Source of the DNA: a virus
Length of the DNA stretch: 25,566 bases
Strand: one strand, 5' to 3'
IMG/VR virus record: IMGVR_UViG_3300008121_000022
Span: 1 to 25,566 of that record
Positions 14,349 to 22,544 of this stretch are shown one piece after another (position 1 is the first letter of the stretch; every line of letters starts with the position of its first letter). The notes under the pieces are model-generated. The model had not been told where the DNA came from, did not search any database, and was given only the letters and a program-made list of their open reading frames with translations. The position numbers were made by a program, and so were the translations under genes.

Positions 14349-14906
14349 ATGACACAACTTACACCCGAACCTTACGTCGATACCGTAAGGAAGCAGAAAG
14401 AGAAAAACCTTATCAATGTAACCAAGAAGACACGCAAACACATTCCAGCTTACGTTTTCCAAGCTCATGCCAATCTACTTGAACGCTTTCCAGATACGGG
14501 AAGTTTCCTGACCCCAGCATTCATCTACCAAACCCTCCGTGAGATTACTAAAGCTATTGAAGCTCAGTTATGTGCTGACGAGACTGCCACTATTGATATT
14601 TTTGGTTTGGGAAAATTTGTACTACTTCGCAAGAAAGCTTATAGAAGCGAAGATAAAACAAGAGAGCAACTGTACCTCAAGTTTAGGCACTCTCAGGTAT
14701 TTCTATATAAACTGAGACGGCATCACGGCACAGCGACCGCAGCCGAACTCAAGACGCTAGAGAAGTCGAACAACTACATGAAGGAGCTACAAGCCAAGCG
14801 CGAGAGATTTTTGCGCGAACGGGAAATGAAACGTAAAGGCGAACTCAACGAACTTGACCCAAGTAATTATCTGAGCCAATTTTCAAGTGTTCTTGACCTC
14901 AACTAA
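14349..14906 (+). CDS. HU/IHF-like DNA-binding protein
   Basis: This is a 185-residue protein with an HU-type core at about 55-124. A helical part 'FIYQTLREITKAIEAQL' is followed by 'ATIDIFGLGKFVLLRKKAYRS', which matches the family's V-x-I-x-G-F-G-x-F strand turn and basic arm. The closing 'LYLKFRHSQVFLYKLRR' fits the last strand and helix. The core is preceded by a basic 50-residue leader, and 'ELKTLEKSNNYMKELQAKRERFLRERE' forms a charged, probably coiled-coil tail. HU proteins bend DNA, so it could shape the phage chromosome or assist packaging or regulation. It is on the plus strand, and its TAA overlaps the fibre gene's TAG end to end (14903-14906). Confidence 0.6.
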   Translation: MTQLTPEPYVDTVRKQKEKNLINVTKKTRKHIPAYVFQAHANLLERFPDTGSFLTPAFIYQTLREITKAIEAQLCADETATIDIFGLGKFVLLRKKAYRSEDKTREQLYLKFRHSQVFLYKLRRHHGTATAAELKTLEKSNNYMKELQAKRERFLREREMKRKGELNELDPSNYLSQFSSVLDLN

Positions 14907-17900
14907 ACTGTGTAAGCACTACTAGGTGGGGCAAAACTTGCGCCGTTGTAAAGCGAAATCCTCCTGTACACCACAAACGAATCTAAATTGATGTTCAAGC
15001 CACTTGTAGTTATTGCAGTGGCTTGTCCTATTTGTGCATCAGTATTCCAGTCACGGTACTCGTAATCATCAGCAGCTTCGTACACTCGAACTCCACCAAC
15101 ATGCAGTCTCAGTGTTCCATTCTGTTTCGTCAAAGCGATATGATTGAATACAGTAGAGGATATAGGTAAGGCGACAGAAAACAAAGCAAGTCCTAGTACT
15201 AATGAGCGACCTAAGTACAATCGGTCGGCAGAAAAGAATAGTGATAATCCTTGTTGTGTATAAATGTTAATAACTTCGGCTCCAGTAGTAGCACGGTCAG
15301 CCAATAGCCAACCTGCAATGGTAAAATCCTCCGACAAAAAAGAATAGTCTGAGTCATTGGGTACTTGCACATAAGCTGGTACGCTGTTTTTAGCAATTGG
15401 GAAGCTGGTGGCTCCAAACTTCTTGTTAACTGTGTCGAGTACCGAGATATTGCTGGTCAAAGTCTTGGCGCGATAACTTCCATCTACGATGCTGCTGTCA
15501 AAGTTCAATAATGTAACTATTTTGGCTGGCTGATAGTAGTCTCGAATGCTACTTTCTATTACTGCAAACAAGTCTGCCTCAATTTTATAGTCAACAGTGC
15601 AAAACATGGCTACACTACCTTTTACACTTCTGTCCTCGAACACCCTGTCTTTGGCAATAGAGTTGATGGTTACTAGGTCAGTTGAATTGAATATCACCAC
15701 ACTAAGAGATTCTTCAGGCAGCACATAATCTCTCTCTCTTTCTGCCCCGTTCGCCCAGACATCTCCATAGAAATCTGTTGCTAGAAGTTCCCCATCATTG
15801 CCAGAGTTAAAGATGTTGTTACTATTCTGCCCAAACAAGAAAGCTATGCCAGTTTGCCCTGCTTTGCGTATGTAAGCAATGATAAAGCAGTATCCACTAC
15901 TACTGCTAGGTGTGCCGAAATCTAGCCGTGAAGAGCCATCTATATTAAATCTAGCTGCGGGTAGTCCATCTAATTGTGTAGGTGTGATGTAGTTGACTGC
16001 ATTTACTCCAAGAAGCTCTTGTCCATTAGTTCGATACTCATCAAGTTGAAGTATATTGCCACTAGATAAAGTGACGACATCAGGGGTCACGATGAAAAAT
16101 GAGCTAAAGGTGTTAAGCAACCCTTTCAGGTCGATATAAAGTTGATTAGTAAGTAAGGTGATGCTGACGTTAAAGCTGAATGTGAGTGATTCGGTTGAAG
16201 TGTATGCACGAATAGTAAAGCTGATGAAGTCATCGGTTGGACAAGTAAATGTGAGGTCGTTCCCAGTTATCGTTGCTGAGTAGTGGTTAACTAGTATCTC
16301 GTATTCTATGGTGTTACCAGCTATTTCAGTAACCTTTTTGTTAAGGTTAACAATAACGTTTTCAGTGTATCTGAACTCTGTCTCAGTACTGAAGAGTAAT
16401 AGTGTTGAATCAAAAAACTTATTAGCTAAGAGGTGAGTAGCCGTTGCAAGTTCATCATCGCCTAATGCAACCGACCAACCGATAAAATACAGTAGTTCTC
16501 CTTTTAATTGAGAAGTAAGACCGCTAAAAGGTATCGATGTTCCAGAATTAGTTGCAGTAATAATTGCCCCATATTCATTTGGGAATCGATAATTGAAGGC
16601 ATTTACCGCAACCTTATTAACCTTTGTATTAAGTTGAGTTATAGCTGTTGTACCAAATATTTCCTCACTGGTAGCAGTAGTCCAAAGAACACCGTTAGCA
16701 AATATATCTGGGAAGCCATTAGCCATAAAGCGTTCCCCAATCTGCTTTTGTTTGTATACCCAGATTAATGTTTTGCAGTTAACGGTTGTTCCTAATAGTG
16801 TTCTGGGATTAAGAGAACTATTAGTTATAAAAGACGCAGTTGCTCCATCGTAAGTGATTTGATTAGTTCCTATATCACTTGCTATGTATAAAGGTCTATT
16901 AGGTAATCGTCGGCAGTCTTCCCATTTAACTATATTATCGAATGTATCGGCATAAATCCCGTAAGGAATGTCATCACTATCTTTTAGTGGAGAAAGAGCT
17001 ACGGTTATATTAGATTGTTGTGGGAAGTCTAGTACAAATGGGTCAGGACGAACAGTTTCTAAGCTAAAACTGAATGTAGATACCATACTATTGCTATTAG
17101 TAATGCTGATAATAAACTCACCATCAAATACTTCTGGTACATAGCCCGATAAAATTGAGCCTGTAAAACTGAGTCCTAATCCACTAGGAGATACATAGGT
17201 ATAGCTAACAATATCAAAAAACTCATCGATAGCAATAGTAGCAAAATCAAAACTAAAAAAAGCATCTACCAATATTCTGAATGTTGGCTGAGAAGATATT
17301 GACACTCCATTGTAGTTAACATATATTTCCGCCAACTTAGCTTCAACAGAGGCAAGTATGTCTAAAGGACAAGGGGACTCTGCTGTGATGATTGCAGCTA
17401 TCTTACCTCGAACACTTAACCCTCCTCCAGTAGCGCTCCCACCAAAACCAGAGACAATCTCATATTGATTAGCATTATCTATACTGGTGACACTAAGGAT
17501 TCTGGTGTTATTGAGGGGAACAAAGACATCTGGTGAGACTGAACGGCTATTGATTCGTGACGTTGCATTATAGATAGAGTTATTTGCAAGAGGCTGCTCT
17601 GCCCATAATGAAGTAGCCCCAGAACGAAAGATATCAAAAAATGTTGGTGGGTCACCAGCTATGGAGCCAAAAGAGTACACAGGAAGACTACCTGCAACTC
17701 TTGTAAGGTAAACAATAATTAATGTGCCGACCTTTACTGAATTTCTGAATACTAAAGATTGATTACCACTATTTGCAAAGTCTATACTAGGTTGCCCATT
17801 GAACTGACTATCATTAGAGATAAGTGTTGGTGGATTACTCGAAGCTTGAAGAAAATTTCCATCAAACAACAAATTATAAATAGTTTGGATTTGGTTTGCA

Positions 17901-18052
17901 CCATTAGCACCAATTTTAGAGAAGGTTAAATAATCTGGATTGCACAGATATAATCCATTCAAATTTGGAATTAACTTTGCAACATCGTACACTTGACTAG
18001 TGTATGAGTATCCAGCAGAAAATGAATGATTATAAGCTGCCGATAATTTCAT
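14903..18052 (-). CDS. Large tail fibre / receptor-binding protein with lectin-like modules
   Basis: The 1049 residues hold three diverged lectin-like (concanavalin A/LamG type) modules at about 25-247, 362-550 and 640-842. Each has a strand series such as 'SIDFANSGNQSLVF' then '[VI]I[VA]Y..[RK]' and ends in a helix like 'ILASVEAKLAEIYVNY', the usual closing helix of phage lectin modules. Two beta-sandwich linkers (255-336 and 555-632) separate them. A fourth, canonical LamG domain closes the protein (846-1049), with 'EDFTIAGWLLAD' and 'FNHIALTKQNGTLRLHVGG'. Such proteins bind surface sugars of the host. It overlaps the upstream gene by 23 bases and meets the HU-like gene tail to tail. Confidence 0.7.
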   Translation of the reverse strand: MKLSAAYNHSFSAGYSYTSQVYDVAKLIPNLNGLYLCNPDYLTFSKIGANGANQIQTIYNLLFDGNFLQASSNPPTLISNDSQFNGQPSIDFANSGNQSLVFRNSVKVGTLIIVYLTRVAGSLPVYSFGSIAGDPPTFFDIFRSGATSLWAEQPLANNSIYNATSRINSRSVSPDVFVPLNNTRILSVTSIDNANQYEIVSGFGGSATGGGLSVRGKIAAIITAESPCPLDILASVEAKLAEIYVNYNGVSISSQPTFRILVDAFFSFDFATIAIDEFFDIVSYTYVSPSGLGLSFTGSILSGYVPEVFDGEFIISITNSNSMVSTFSFSLETVRPDPFVLDFPQQSNITVALSPLKDSDDIPYGIYADTFDNIVKWEDCRRLPNRPLYIASDIGTNQITYDGATASFITNSSLNPRTLLGTTVNCKTLIWVYKQKQIGERFMANGFPDIFANGVLWTTATSEEIFGTTAITQLNTKVNKVAVNAFNYRFPNEYGAIITATNSGTSIPFSGLTSQLKGELLYFIGWSVALGDDELATATHLLANKFFDSTLLLFSTETEFRYTENVIVNLNKKVTEIAGNTIEYEILVNHYSATITGNDLTFTCPTDDFISFTIRAYTSTESLTFSFNVSITLLTNQLYIDLKGLLNTFSSFFIVTPDVVTLSSGNILQLDEYRTNGQELLGVNAVNYITPTQLDGLPAARFNIDGSSRLDFGTPSSSSGYCFIIAYIRKAGQTGIAFLFGQNSNNIFNSGNDGELLATDFYGDVWANGAERERDYVLPEESLSVVIFNSTDLVTINSIAKDRVFEDRSVKGSVAMFCTVDYKIEADLFAVIESSIRDYYQPAKIVTLLNFDSSIVDGSYRAKTLTSNISVLDTVNKKFGATSFPIAKNSVPAYVQVPNDSDYSFLSEDFTIAGWLLADRATTGAEVINIYTQQGLSLFFSADRLYLGRSLVLGLALFSVALPISSTVFNHIALTKQNGTLRLHVGGVRVYEAADDYEYRDWNTDAQIGQATAITTSGLNINLDSFVVYRRISLYNGASFAPPSSAYTV

Positions 18053-18566
18053 TTAAAGTCACAGTAGTATAAGCAGTCAACAAATTAGCTACAGTCTGCT
18101 TAGAATAAGTAAATCCAAGCTCTTTCCAAATTTGCAGAAAAGTGAGCCAATCCTCATCTTGCGTTACATAGTTTTTAATCTGGTCAACCTCTGCCTGAGT
18201 TAGCAGTGTGGTTGAGAAGTAGCCTGTTATACCCTTTACTTTAGGTAATGGCGGAATGTCTGCGCTTAAATTTATTTGAGGCAAATTTCTAACTATCCAT
18301 CTCCATGCTTCAATAGATGCCTTGGTTTGTTCTGACAAGTGTGCAGCACCAATAACCCAATCTACACTGGACAATGCTGTTTTTCTTTGCTCTTGAGTCG
18401 GAGCTTGACTGACAGGACTAGTTAGGTTTGGGTCAGAAATAAATCCGTAAAGAGCTAGAGTTTCATCATCAATATAAGCTGGCTGAACTACAGTATCAAG
18501 CTGAGTTAGAATGTTGACAATAGCTGAGGCGCGACTATAAATTCCTCCATCTTTCCTGTAAAGCAT
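18030..18566 (-). CDS. Hypothetical fibre-associated protein
   Basis: This 178-residue protein has no motif I can name. 'QAPTQEQRKTALSSVDWVIGAAHLSEQTKASIEAWRWIVRNLPQ' forms a helical middle that resembles the C-terminal helical segments of small phage tail-fibre accessory proteins. The N-terminus (1-45) and the rest look globular. It starts 4 bases after the upstream stop and overlaps the large fibre gene by 23 bases, so it is probably made with the fibre and may be its chaperone or base. That role is inference. Confidence 0.55.
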   Translation of the reverse strand: MLYRKDGGIYSRASAIVNILTQLDTVVQPAYIDDETLALYGFISDPNLTSPVSQAPTQEQRKTALSSVDWVIGAAHLSEQTKASIEAWRWIVRNLPQINLSADIPPLPKVKGITGYFSTTLLTQAEVDQIKNYVTQDEDWLTFLQIWKELGFTYSKQTVANLLTAYTTVTLNEIIGSL

Positions 18567-18569
18567 AGT

Positions 18570-19361
18570 TTAGAAAATCCTCAACTTCTTTTTAACAAAA
18601 TCAAAAATTTTATTCATTCTTGAAGTGCCTCTGTCATAAATAAGGTTATTAACTACCATTGCTTTCTGGTAAGCGATGTCCCTAGTAGTATCACTCCAGC
18701 CTACCTCATTCTCTGTTTGTACTTCACATTTTTCACGGCTATCGTATTGAACAAAGATAATTCCATGAGGTGCGTCTGCGATGTCATCGACTAATAAGCA
18801 AACATATTGTCCAAACATGTAACAGGTACTTAGGAATCTTTTTTGTTTAGCGCTAATGGTCGGTAAATCTTGATGTGTGTGAACGTATTGTTGGTGGGCT
18901 TTCAAGGTAGATAGTAAATCATAATCTGCTTTTGTCATAACAGAATAGGTATCCACATCTTTCAGCTTTGATGCAACAGGTTCTATACCTAGTCGCGTAG
19001 CTTCTGCCAGAACCGATAATCTTTTCCAGTGATACACTGTATTCTTTTTGCCGTTATGGAATCCTGCAATAAGTACTCTGTCAGCCTTAGTAAGTTCTCT
19101 CAACTCTACTGCAATATCGTCAAGCTTTTCAAGTAGCTCTAGGTCGCCACCCCTAAGCAAATCAATAGCAAATTCTACGGGTTTTGTTTTAAATAGGTTA
19201 GTGAGATTTTGAATTAATAACGCCAAAAGAAGGGCGGTATTAAGACTAGAGTTTGGAGGTAGATGTACAGTTGTACCAAATATGTCAAAGCTAGGACTTT
19301 GGACTACCTCAACTTCAACTGGGGTATTATTACTTTCTTTGCTGTTAGTTTGTAAATACAT
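18570..19361 (-). CDS. Membrane-anchored GAF-like domain protein (tentative)
   Basis: The 263 residues begin with a polar leader, then a hydrophobic helix 'NTALLLALLIQNLTNLF' (about 41-57). After a charged helix, 'ADRVLIAGFHNGKKNTVYHWK' opens a globular domain of about 130 residues ending near 'PHGIIFVQYDS'. An A-D-R-V-x-[IL]-x-x-F-H-N-G pattern is familiar from phage and bacterial proteins with a GAF-like fold, usually with an N-terminal membrane helix. I am not sure of the family. GAF domains sense small ligands, so a regulator or superinfection-related membrane protein is possible. A structural role is less natural, although it is placed among fibre genes. It overlaps the upstream gene by 17 bases. 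Confidence 0.5.
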   Translation of the reverse strand: MYLQTNSKESNNTPVEVEVVQSPSFDIFGTTVHLPPNSSLNTALLLALLIQNLTNLFKTKPVEFAIDLLRGGDLELLEKLDDIAVELRELTKADRVLIAGFHNGKKNTVYHWKRLSVLAEATRLGIEPVASKLKDVDTYSVMTKADYDLLSTLKAHQQYVHTHQDLPTISAKQKRFLSTCYMFGQYVCLLVDDIADAPHGIIFVQYDSREKCEVQTENEVGWSDTTRDIAYQKAMVVNNLIYDRGTSRMNKIFDFVKKKLRIF

Positions 19362-20325
19362 TGAGATTTCGATTTTTGTGTAGCATGATAACTCTTAGTT
19401 TAACATCATCTCTATATACCAACAGGGTGTAGGTATTATCTTTTCCTTTTGTTTTTGCTAAGTAACCGTTTTCAAAAATAATATCAGCTTGAGATGAAGA
19501 TAAGCTCAATATCCCTTCAAAATTTATTAGGTTAAGCGTAAAATACTTGAGATGAGCTTGGTTAACGATAATATCTAAAGAGAGTACTTTGACATTATCC
19601 TCGCAAATTATATTGATTTCATTATAAGTAATTGTATCTACAGATAAAGTTGATACAGGAGACGAAGCTTGTATATCTTGAGAATAATAAGTTAAGTTGC
19701 GTAAAGACTTGCCATTACAATTTAATGTGCCTCCGAGAATGGGCGACCTATCCCAAGTAATACTCAAAGGCAGGATTCTATAGCTATTTCCAAACCCCCC
19801 TTGATTAACTGGAGCAAAATAGGATACAAAAACCCCGTAAGGTACTGTAGCAAAAGTCACATCTTCAAATCTGCCTAATGCCGAAGATTCAGGGGCATAT
19901 GCCCAAACAGCACCATTGTAGGTTAGAGCATACTTATCAGGTGAAATAGAATCGACCACATCACTTAATTGACTGACAGAGTATTCTTTTCTGCCTACGT
20001 TAGTGACAGTACCAAGACTGGTAACTGCAAGATAATCACCCATTCCTGCTATTACTGTTCCTTCAATATCTCTTAAATATATATTAGGCACAATGGTTGT
20101 TAATTTGCCTTTGTAGAAACGAAGTATCGAGCCGTCACTGTAAGAAGAGTATTCAATAAATTCTTTGAGGTTACGCTTGCTATTACCAACAATAACTGTA
20201 CTGTTCTTATATGTTTTAGTAGTGATGTTCTTTGAGACAAACCCTAATAGCAAAGTTCCCACAGGTATTAAGTTGTAGTCAGCTTTGTTCTCGTTAACTG
20301 TGTGAGGAAATATGGTTGTATTCAT
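19345..20325 (-). CDS. Second tail fibre-like structural protein
   Basis: I take the ATG at 20325, one base after the upstream stop, giving 326 residues from 'MNTTIFPHTVNENKADYNLI'. An upstream GTG at 20403 or ATG at 20391 would add an apparent membrane helix (WFTLSLLITFIAVLVI) overlapping the previous gene by 77 bases. A Shine-Dalgarno-like AGGTGG precedes the ATG at 20391, so this is not settled. The body carries fibre signatures shared with the neighbour: a repeat 'YSVSQLSDVVDSISPD' and 'SPILGGTLNCNGKSLRNL', close to the phage fibre consensus P-x-L-G-G-x-L-x-x-N-G. The C-terminus is beta-rich. Probably a fibre or fibre-tip component. Confidence 0.55.
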   Translation of the reverse strand: MNTTIFPHTVNENKADYNLIPVGTLLLGFVSKNITTKTYKNSTVIVGNSKRNLKEFIEYSSYSDGSILRFYKGKLTTIVPNIYLRDIEGTVIAGMGDYLAVTSLGTVTNVGRKEYSVSQLSDVVDSISPDKYALTYNGAVWAYAPESSALGRFEDVTFATVPYGVFVSYFAPVNQGGFGNSYRILPLSITWDRSPILGGTLNCNGKSLRNLTYYSQDIQASSPVSTLSVDTITYNEINIICEDNVKVLSLDIIVNQAHLKYFTLNLINFEGILSLSSSQADIIFENGYLAKTKGKDNTYTLLVYRDDVKLRVIMLHKNRNLNVFTN

Positions 20326-20326
20326 A

Positions 20327-22171
20327 TTAAGAGAATATCTGATTACCAATACTGCGATGAAAGTAATTAAAAGACTGAGAGTGAACCACATCTTCAAGCC
20401 CACCTAACCGACCAAATCTCATCGCTGGAGGTTGATAAATAGCATCAGTGTATCTTCCTTTGCCTACTGTTAAGCGCATTGAGTCAATACGTCCTATCAT
20501 ACTTACTTCTGCTGATGTAATAGCCAAATTAGTTGCTGGGGAATCTGTAACCAAGCCTTCTTTTTCTGTCAGCAGTTGCCCATCACAATGTACTTTGATG
20601 CTCGTCCCTACTCGCGTGACAGAAAAGAATATGTAGCGGCTATTTTGATATCTGAAAAGTCGGTTGGCGTTGTCAAATGTATAGGTGTTAGAGCCAATAA
20701 CTAATGTGAGTGTAAGGTTTTGAGTGCTGGCGGTTAGCTGACCAGTGTAAGTGATACTGAAGTTATCTGAGATGAAATAATTGTGCGTAATCTCTGAAGC
20801 TGATTCATAAAAAGCTGTATTTTGATATTGAAGATAGAACTCAAAAGTAAAATCTCCTATTACGTTAATAGTTGCAGTAGGGGAGATTGTAATGGTATCG
20901 ATAACATTATCAAACTCGGCTATTTTATTAGGGATTCCGAAGGTTGTAATATCTGTATCTTGCTGAGTAACACCCAGTAATGTTATTGGAACTGACAAAC
21001 TACTTTTATCTTCATACCAAAGCTTACTGCGCCATGTTTGTGTCTCAAAATCTAGTAGTAGTTTGACATATTTAAAGTAATCGTCGTATAGCTTAGGAGC
21101 CGCTAGTAATTGAGCTTGATTGTTCTCAATATCATACCTCCACGCAGGAACTCCTCCTTGACCTAATGTGGTTATATTGAGGGCTGCGGCTGTAACATAG
21201 GTAGTAACTATACCCTCAATATTTTGAACAAGGATAGTAATAATGTCTGTTTTCCCAGCACCTGATAACCGAATAGCTTTACCGTCTTCATATTTAACAT
21301 TTGTAAGACCACCGATAAGGATTTGTCCCGTATTTTGACGTATCTCGATTAGCATTACTGCTGCTTGATTACTTGCAGGAGAAATCTGAGGCAAAATAAT
21401 GCACTGAGCTTGAGTCTCTAGAGGGACTCCGTTTACAATCCAATAATCTGAAGTAGAGTAAGGAAGATTAATAGTAGGGGAGTTAGCCAGAATACTACTA
21501 ACACTACTGAAAGAATTATAAAGATAATTACCATTTGCATTAAGGTTGTTGCTTAAAGTGGGATTAGGGTCACGAATAATTTGAAGGTCTTGATTACTCC
21601 ATATTGTTCCCCCAGCATCAAGAGATAATATTTGATGTCGATGAGGGTTACCTTCGGTTCCTGTTGTAGGTGTCAGCTCAACATCACTAAGTTCGTTTAC
21701 TAAATTGAGCCTATTTCGAGGTTTCCATTTACCTGCTACTAAGTCCCAGTACAGTACTTGATTGGTGGTTAGACCTGTCAAATCTACGTCTGTAAGTTGT
21801 GACAGCGCATAAGATGGATTTGCATTCACATAAGCTTCCTTGAGAGGGTCATAACGTAAATACTGACCATCTGTAGGGTTATTTATTTCAAGGTCGCTCA
21901 GTCTATTAAGATTTCCAATTTGGGAGGCTGCTGTGAACTCATTGCCCGACTTAACAAAAAAATCACCATCACGCGCATTAACTATATTGACATCTTGTAG
22001 TTCAGTGAAATTTTGGACACCTTTTCCAATCTCGAATATCTTGCCAGTAAAATCCTTAGTATAAAGAATCGCTTGTTCATCTTTGAGCGCTATAACAAGT
22101 TCACCAACAGCAATTTCATGAGGTGACGGAATCGAGCCATTATTTAAAGTATGTTTAAGGATGGTTGGCAC
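20327..22171 (-). CDS. Tail fibre protein with repeat stalk and C-terminal lectin-like domain
   Basis: In this 614-residue protein the N-terminus (1-50) has the widespread phage fibre opening 'GSIPSPHEIAVGELVIALKDEQAILY'. Residues 57-190 hold four imperfect stalk repeats of about 30 residues that begin L-[QST]-D-[VL]-x-[IL], for example 'LSDLEINNPTDGQYLRYD' and 'LTDVDLTGLTTNQVLYWD'. After a linker, 'DPNPTLSNNLNANGNYL' (201-217) matches another fibre motif. The last 230 residues form a LamG-like beta sandwich with 'FTFEFYLQYQNTAF' and 'RYIFFSVTRVGTSIKVHCDG'. The gene overlaps its upstream neighbour by 17 bases. Confidence 0.75.
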   Translation of the reverse strand: MPTILKHTLNNGSIPSPHEIAVGELVIALKDEQAILYTKDFTGKIFEIGKGVQNFTELQDVNIVNARDGDFFVKSGNEFTAASQIGNLNRLSDLEINNPTDGQYLRYDPLKEAYVNANPSYALSQLTDVDLTGLTTNQVLYWDLVAGKWKPRNRLNLVNELSDVELTPTTGTEGNPHRHQILSLDAGGTIWSNQDLQIIRDPNPTLSNNLNANGNYLYNSFSSVSSILANSPTINLPYSTSDYWIVNGVPLETQAQCIILPQISPASNQAAVMLIEIRQNTGQILIGGLTNVKYEDGKAIRLSGAGKTDIITILVQNIEGIVTTYVTAAALNITTLGQGGVPAWRYDIENNQAQLLAAPKLYDDYFKYVKLLLDFETQTWRSKLWYEDKSSLSVPITLLGVTQQDTDITTFGIPNKIAEFDNVIDTITISPTATINVIGDFTFEFYLQYQNTAFYESASEITHNYFISDNFSITYTGQLTASTQNLTLTLVIGSNTYTFDNANRLFRYQNSRYIFFSVTRVGTSIKVHCDGQLLTEKEGLVTDSPATNLAITSAEVSMIGRIDSMRLTVGKGRYTDAIYQPPAMRFGRLGGLEDVVHSQSFNYFHRSIGNQIFS

Positions 22172-22544
22172 AAGTTTGAGGCTGTAATTGTTGTTGTTGT
22201 AAGCGCTCTAAGTATTCAAGACTGGTTAAGTCATGCTCGATAGGACTAAGGGTTCTGATGATTCCATATAAGTCACCTGCGTCTGCGTATTGATTCAGGT
22301 CGTATTTTTTCCAATCATTAGCAATTTTATACAGTAGGTCAAAATCATTTTGATATAGAAACTCTCCAGTCAAATACAAGACTTGAGACAAAAAATAAAG
22401 TTGACGTTGAACTGTAGATAAATTTAGGGCTACTACAAGGTCTTTCCAATGCAACATGAACATTTTGACCTTAGCCATAGGAAAGGAGAGAGAAACACTA
22501 TAGACAAGCTTGTCTGTAATGTAATCTTTAGAACTGGATGGCAT
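22155..22544 (-). CDS. Hypothetical protein after the large terminase
   Basis: The likely start is the ATG at 22544, with AGAGG seven bases upstream and a 17-base overlap with the large terminase stop, giving 129 residues. A longer frame from 22682 would overlap the terminase by 155 bases and is less likely. The protein is mainly helical, with 'SVSLSFPMAKVKMFMLHWKDL' near the start and a Gln-rich end 'LQQQQLQPQ'. No family is recognised. Its position between terminase and fibres may suggest a head-joining or fibre-base protein, without further support. Confidence 0.6.
   Translation of the reverse strand: MPSSSKDYITDKLVYSVSLSFPMAKVKMFMLHWKDLVVALNLSTVQRQLYFLSQVLYLTGEFLYQNDFDLLYKIANDWKKYDLNQYADAGDLYGIIRTLSPIEHDLTSLEYLERLQQQQLQPQTCANHP

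Noticed and set aside
20328-20403. GTG or ATG upstream start giving the second fibre an N-terminal membrane helix
   Set aside because: It needs a 77-base overlap with the fibre gene, and a membrane anchor is odd on a fibre. It is only partly rejected because the ATG at 20391 has an AGGTGG upstream.
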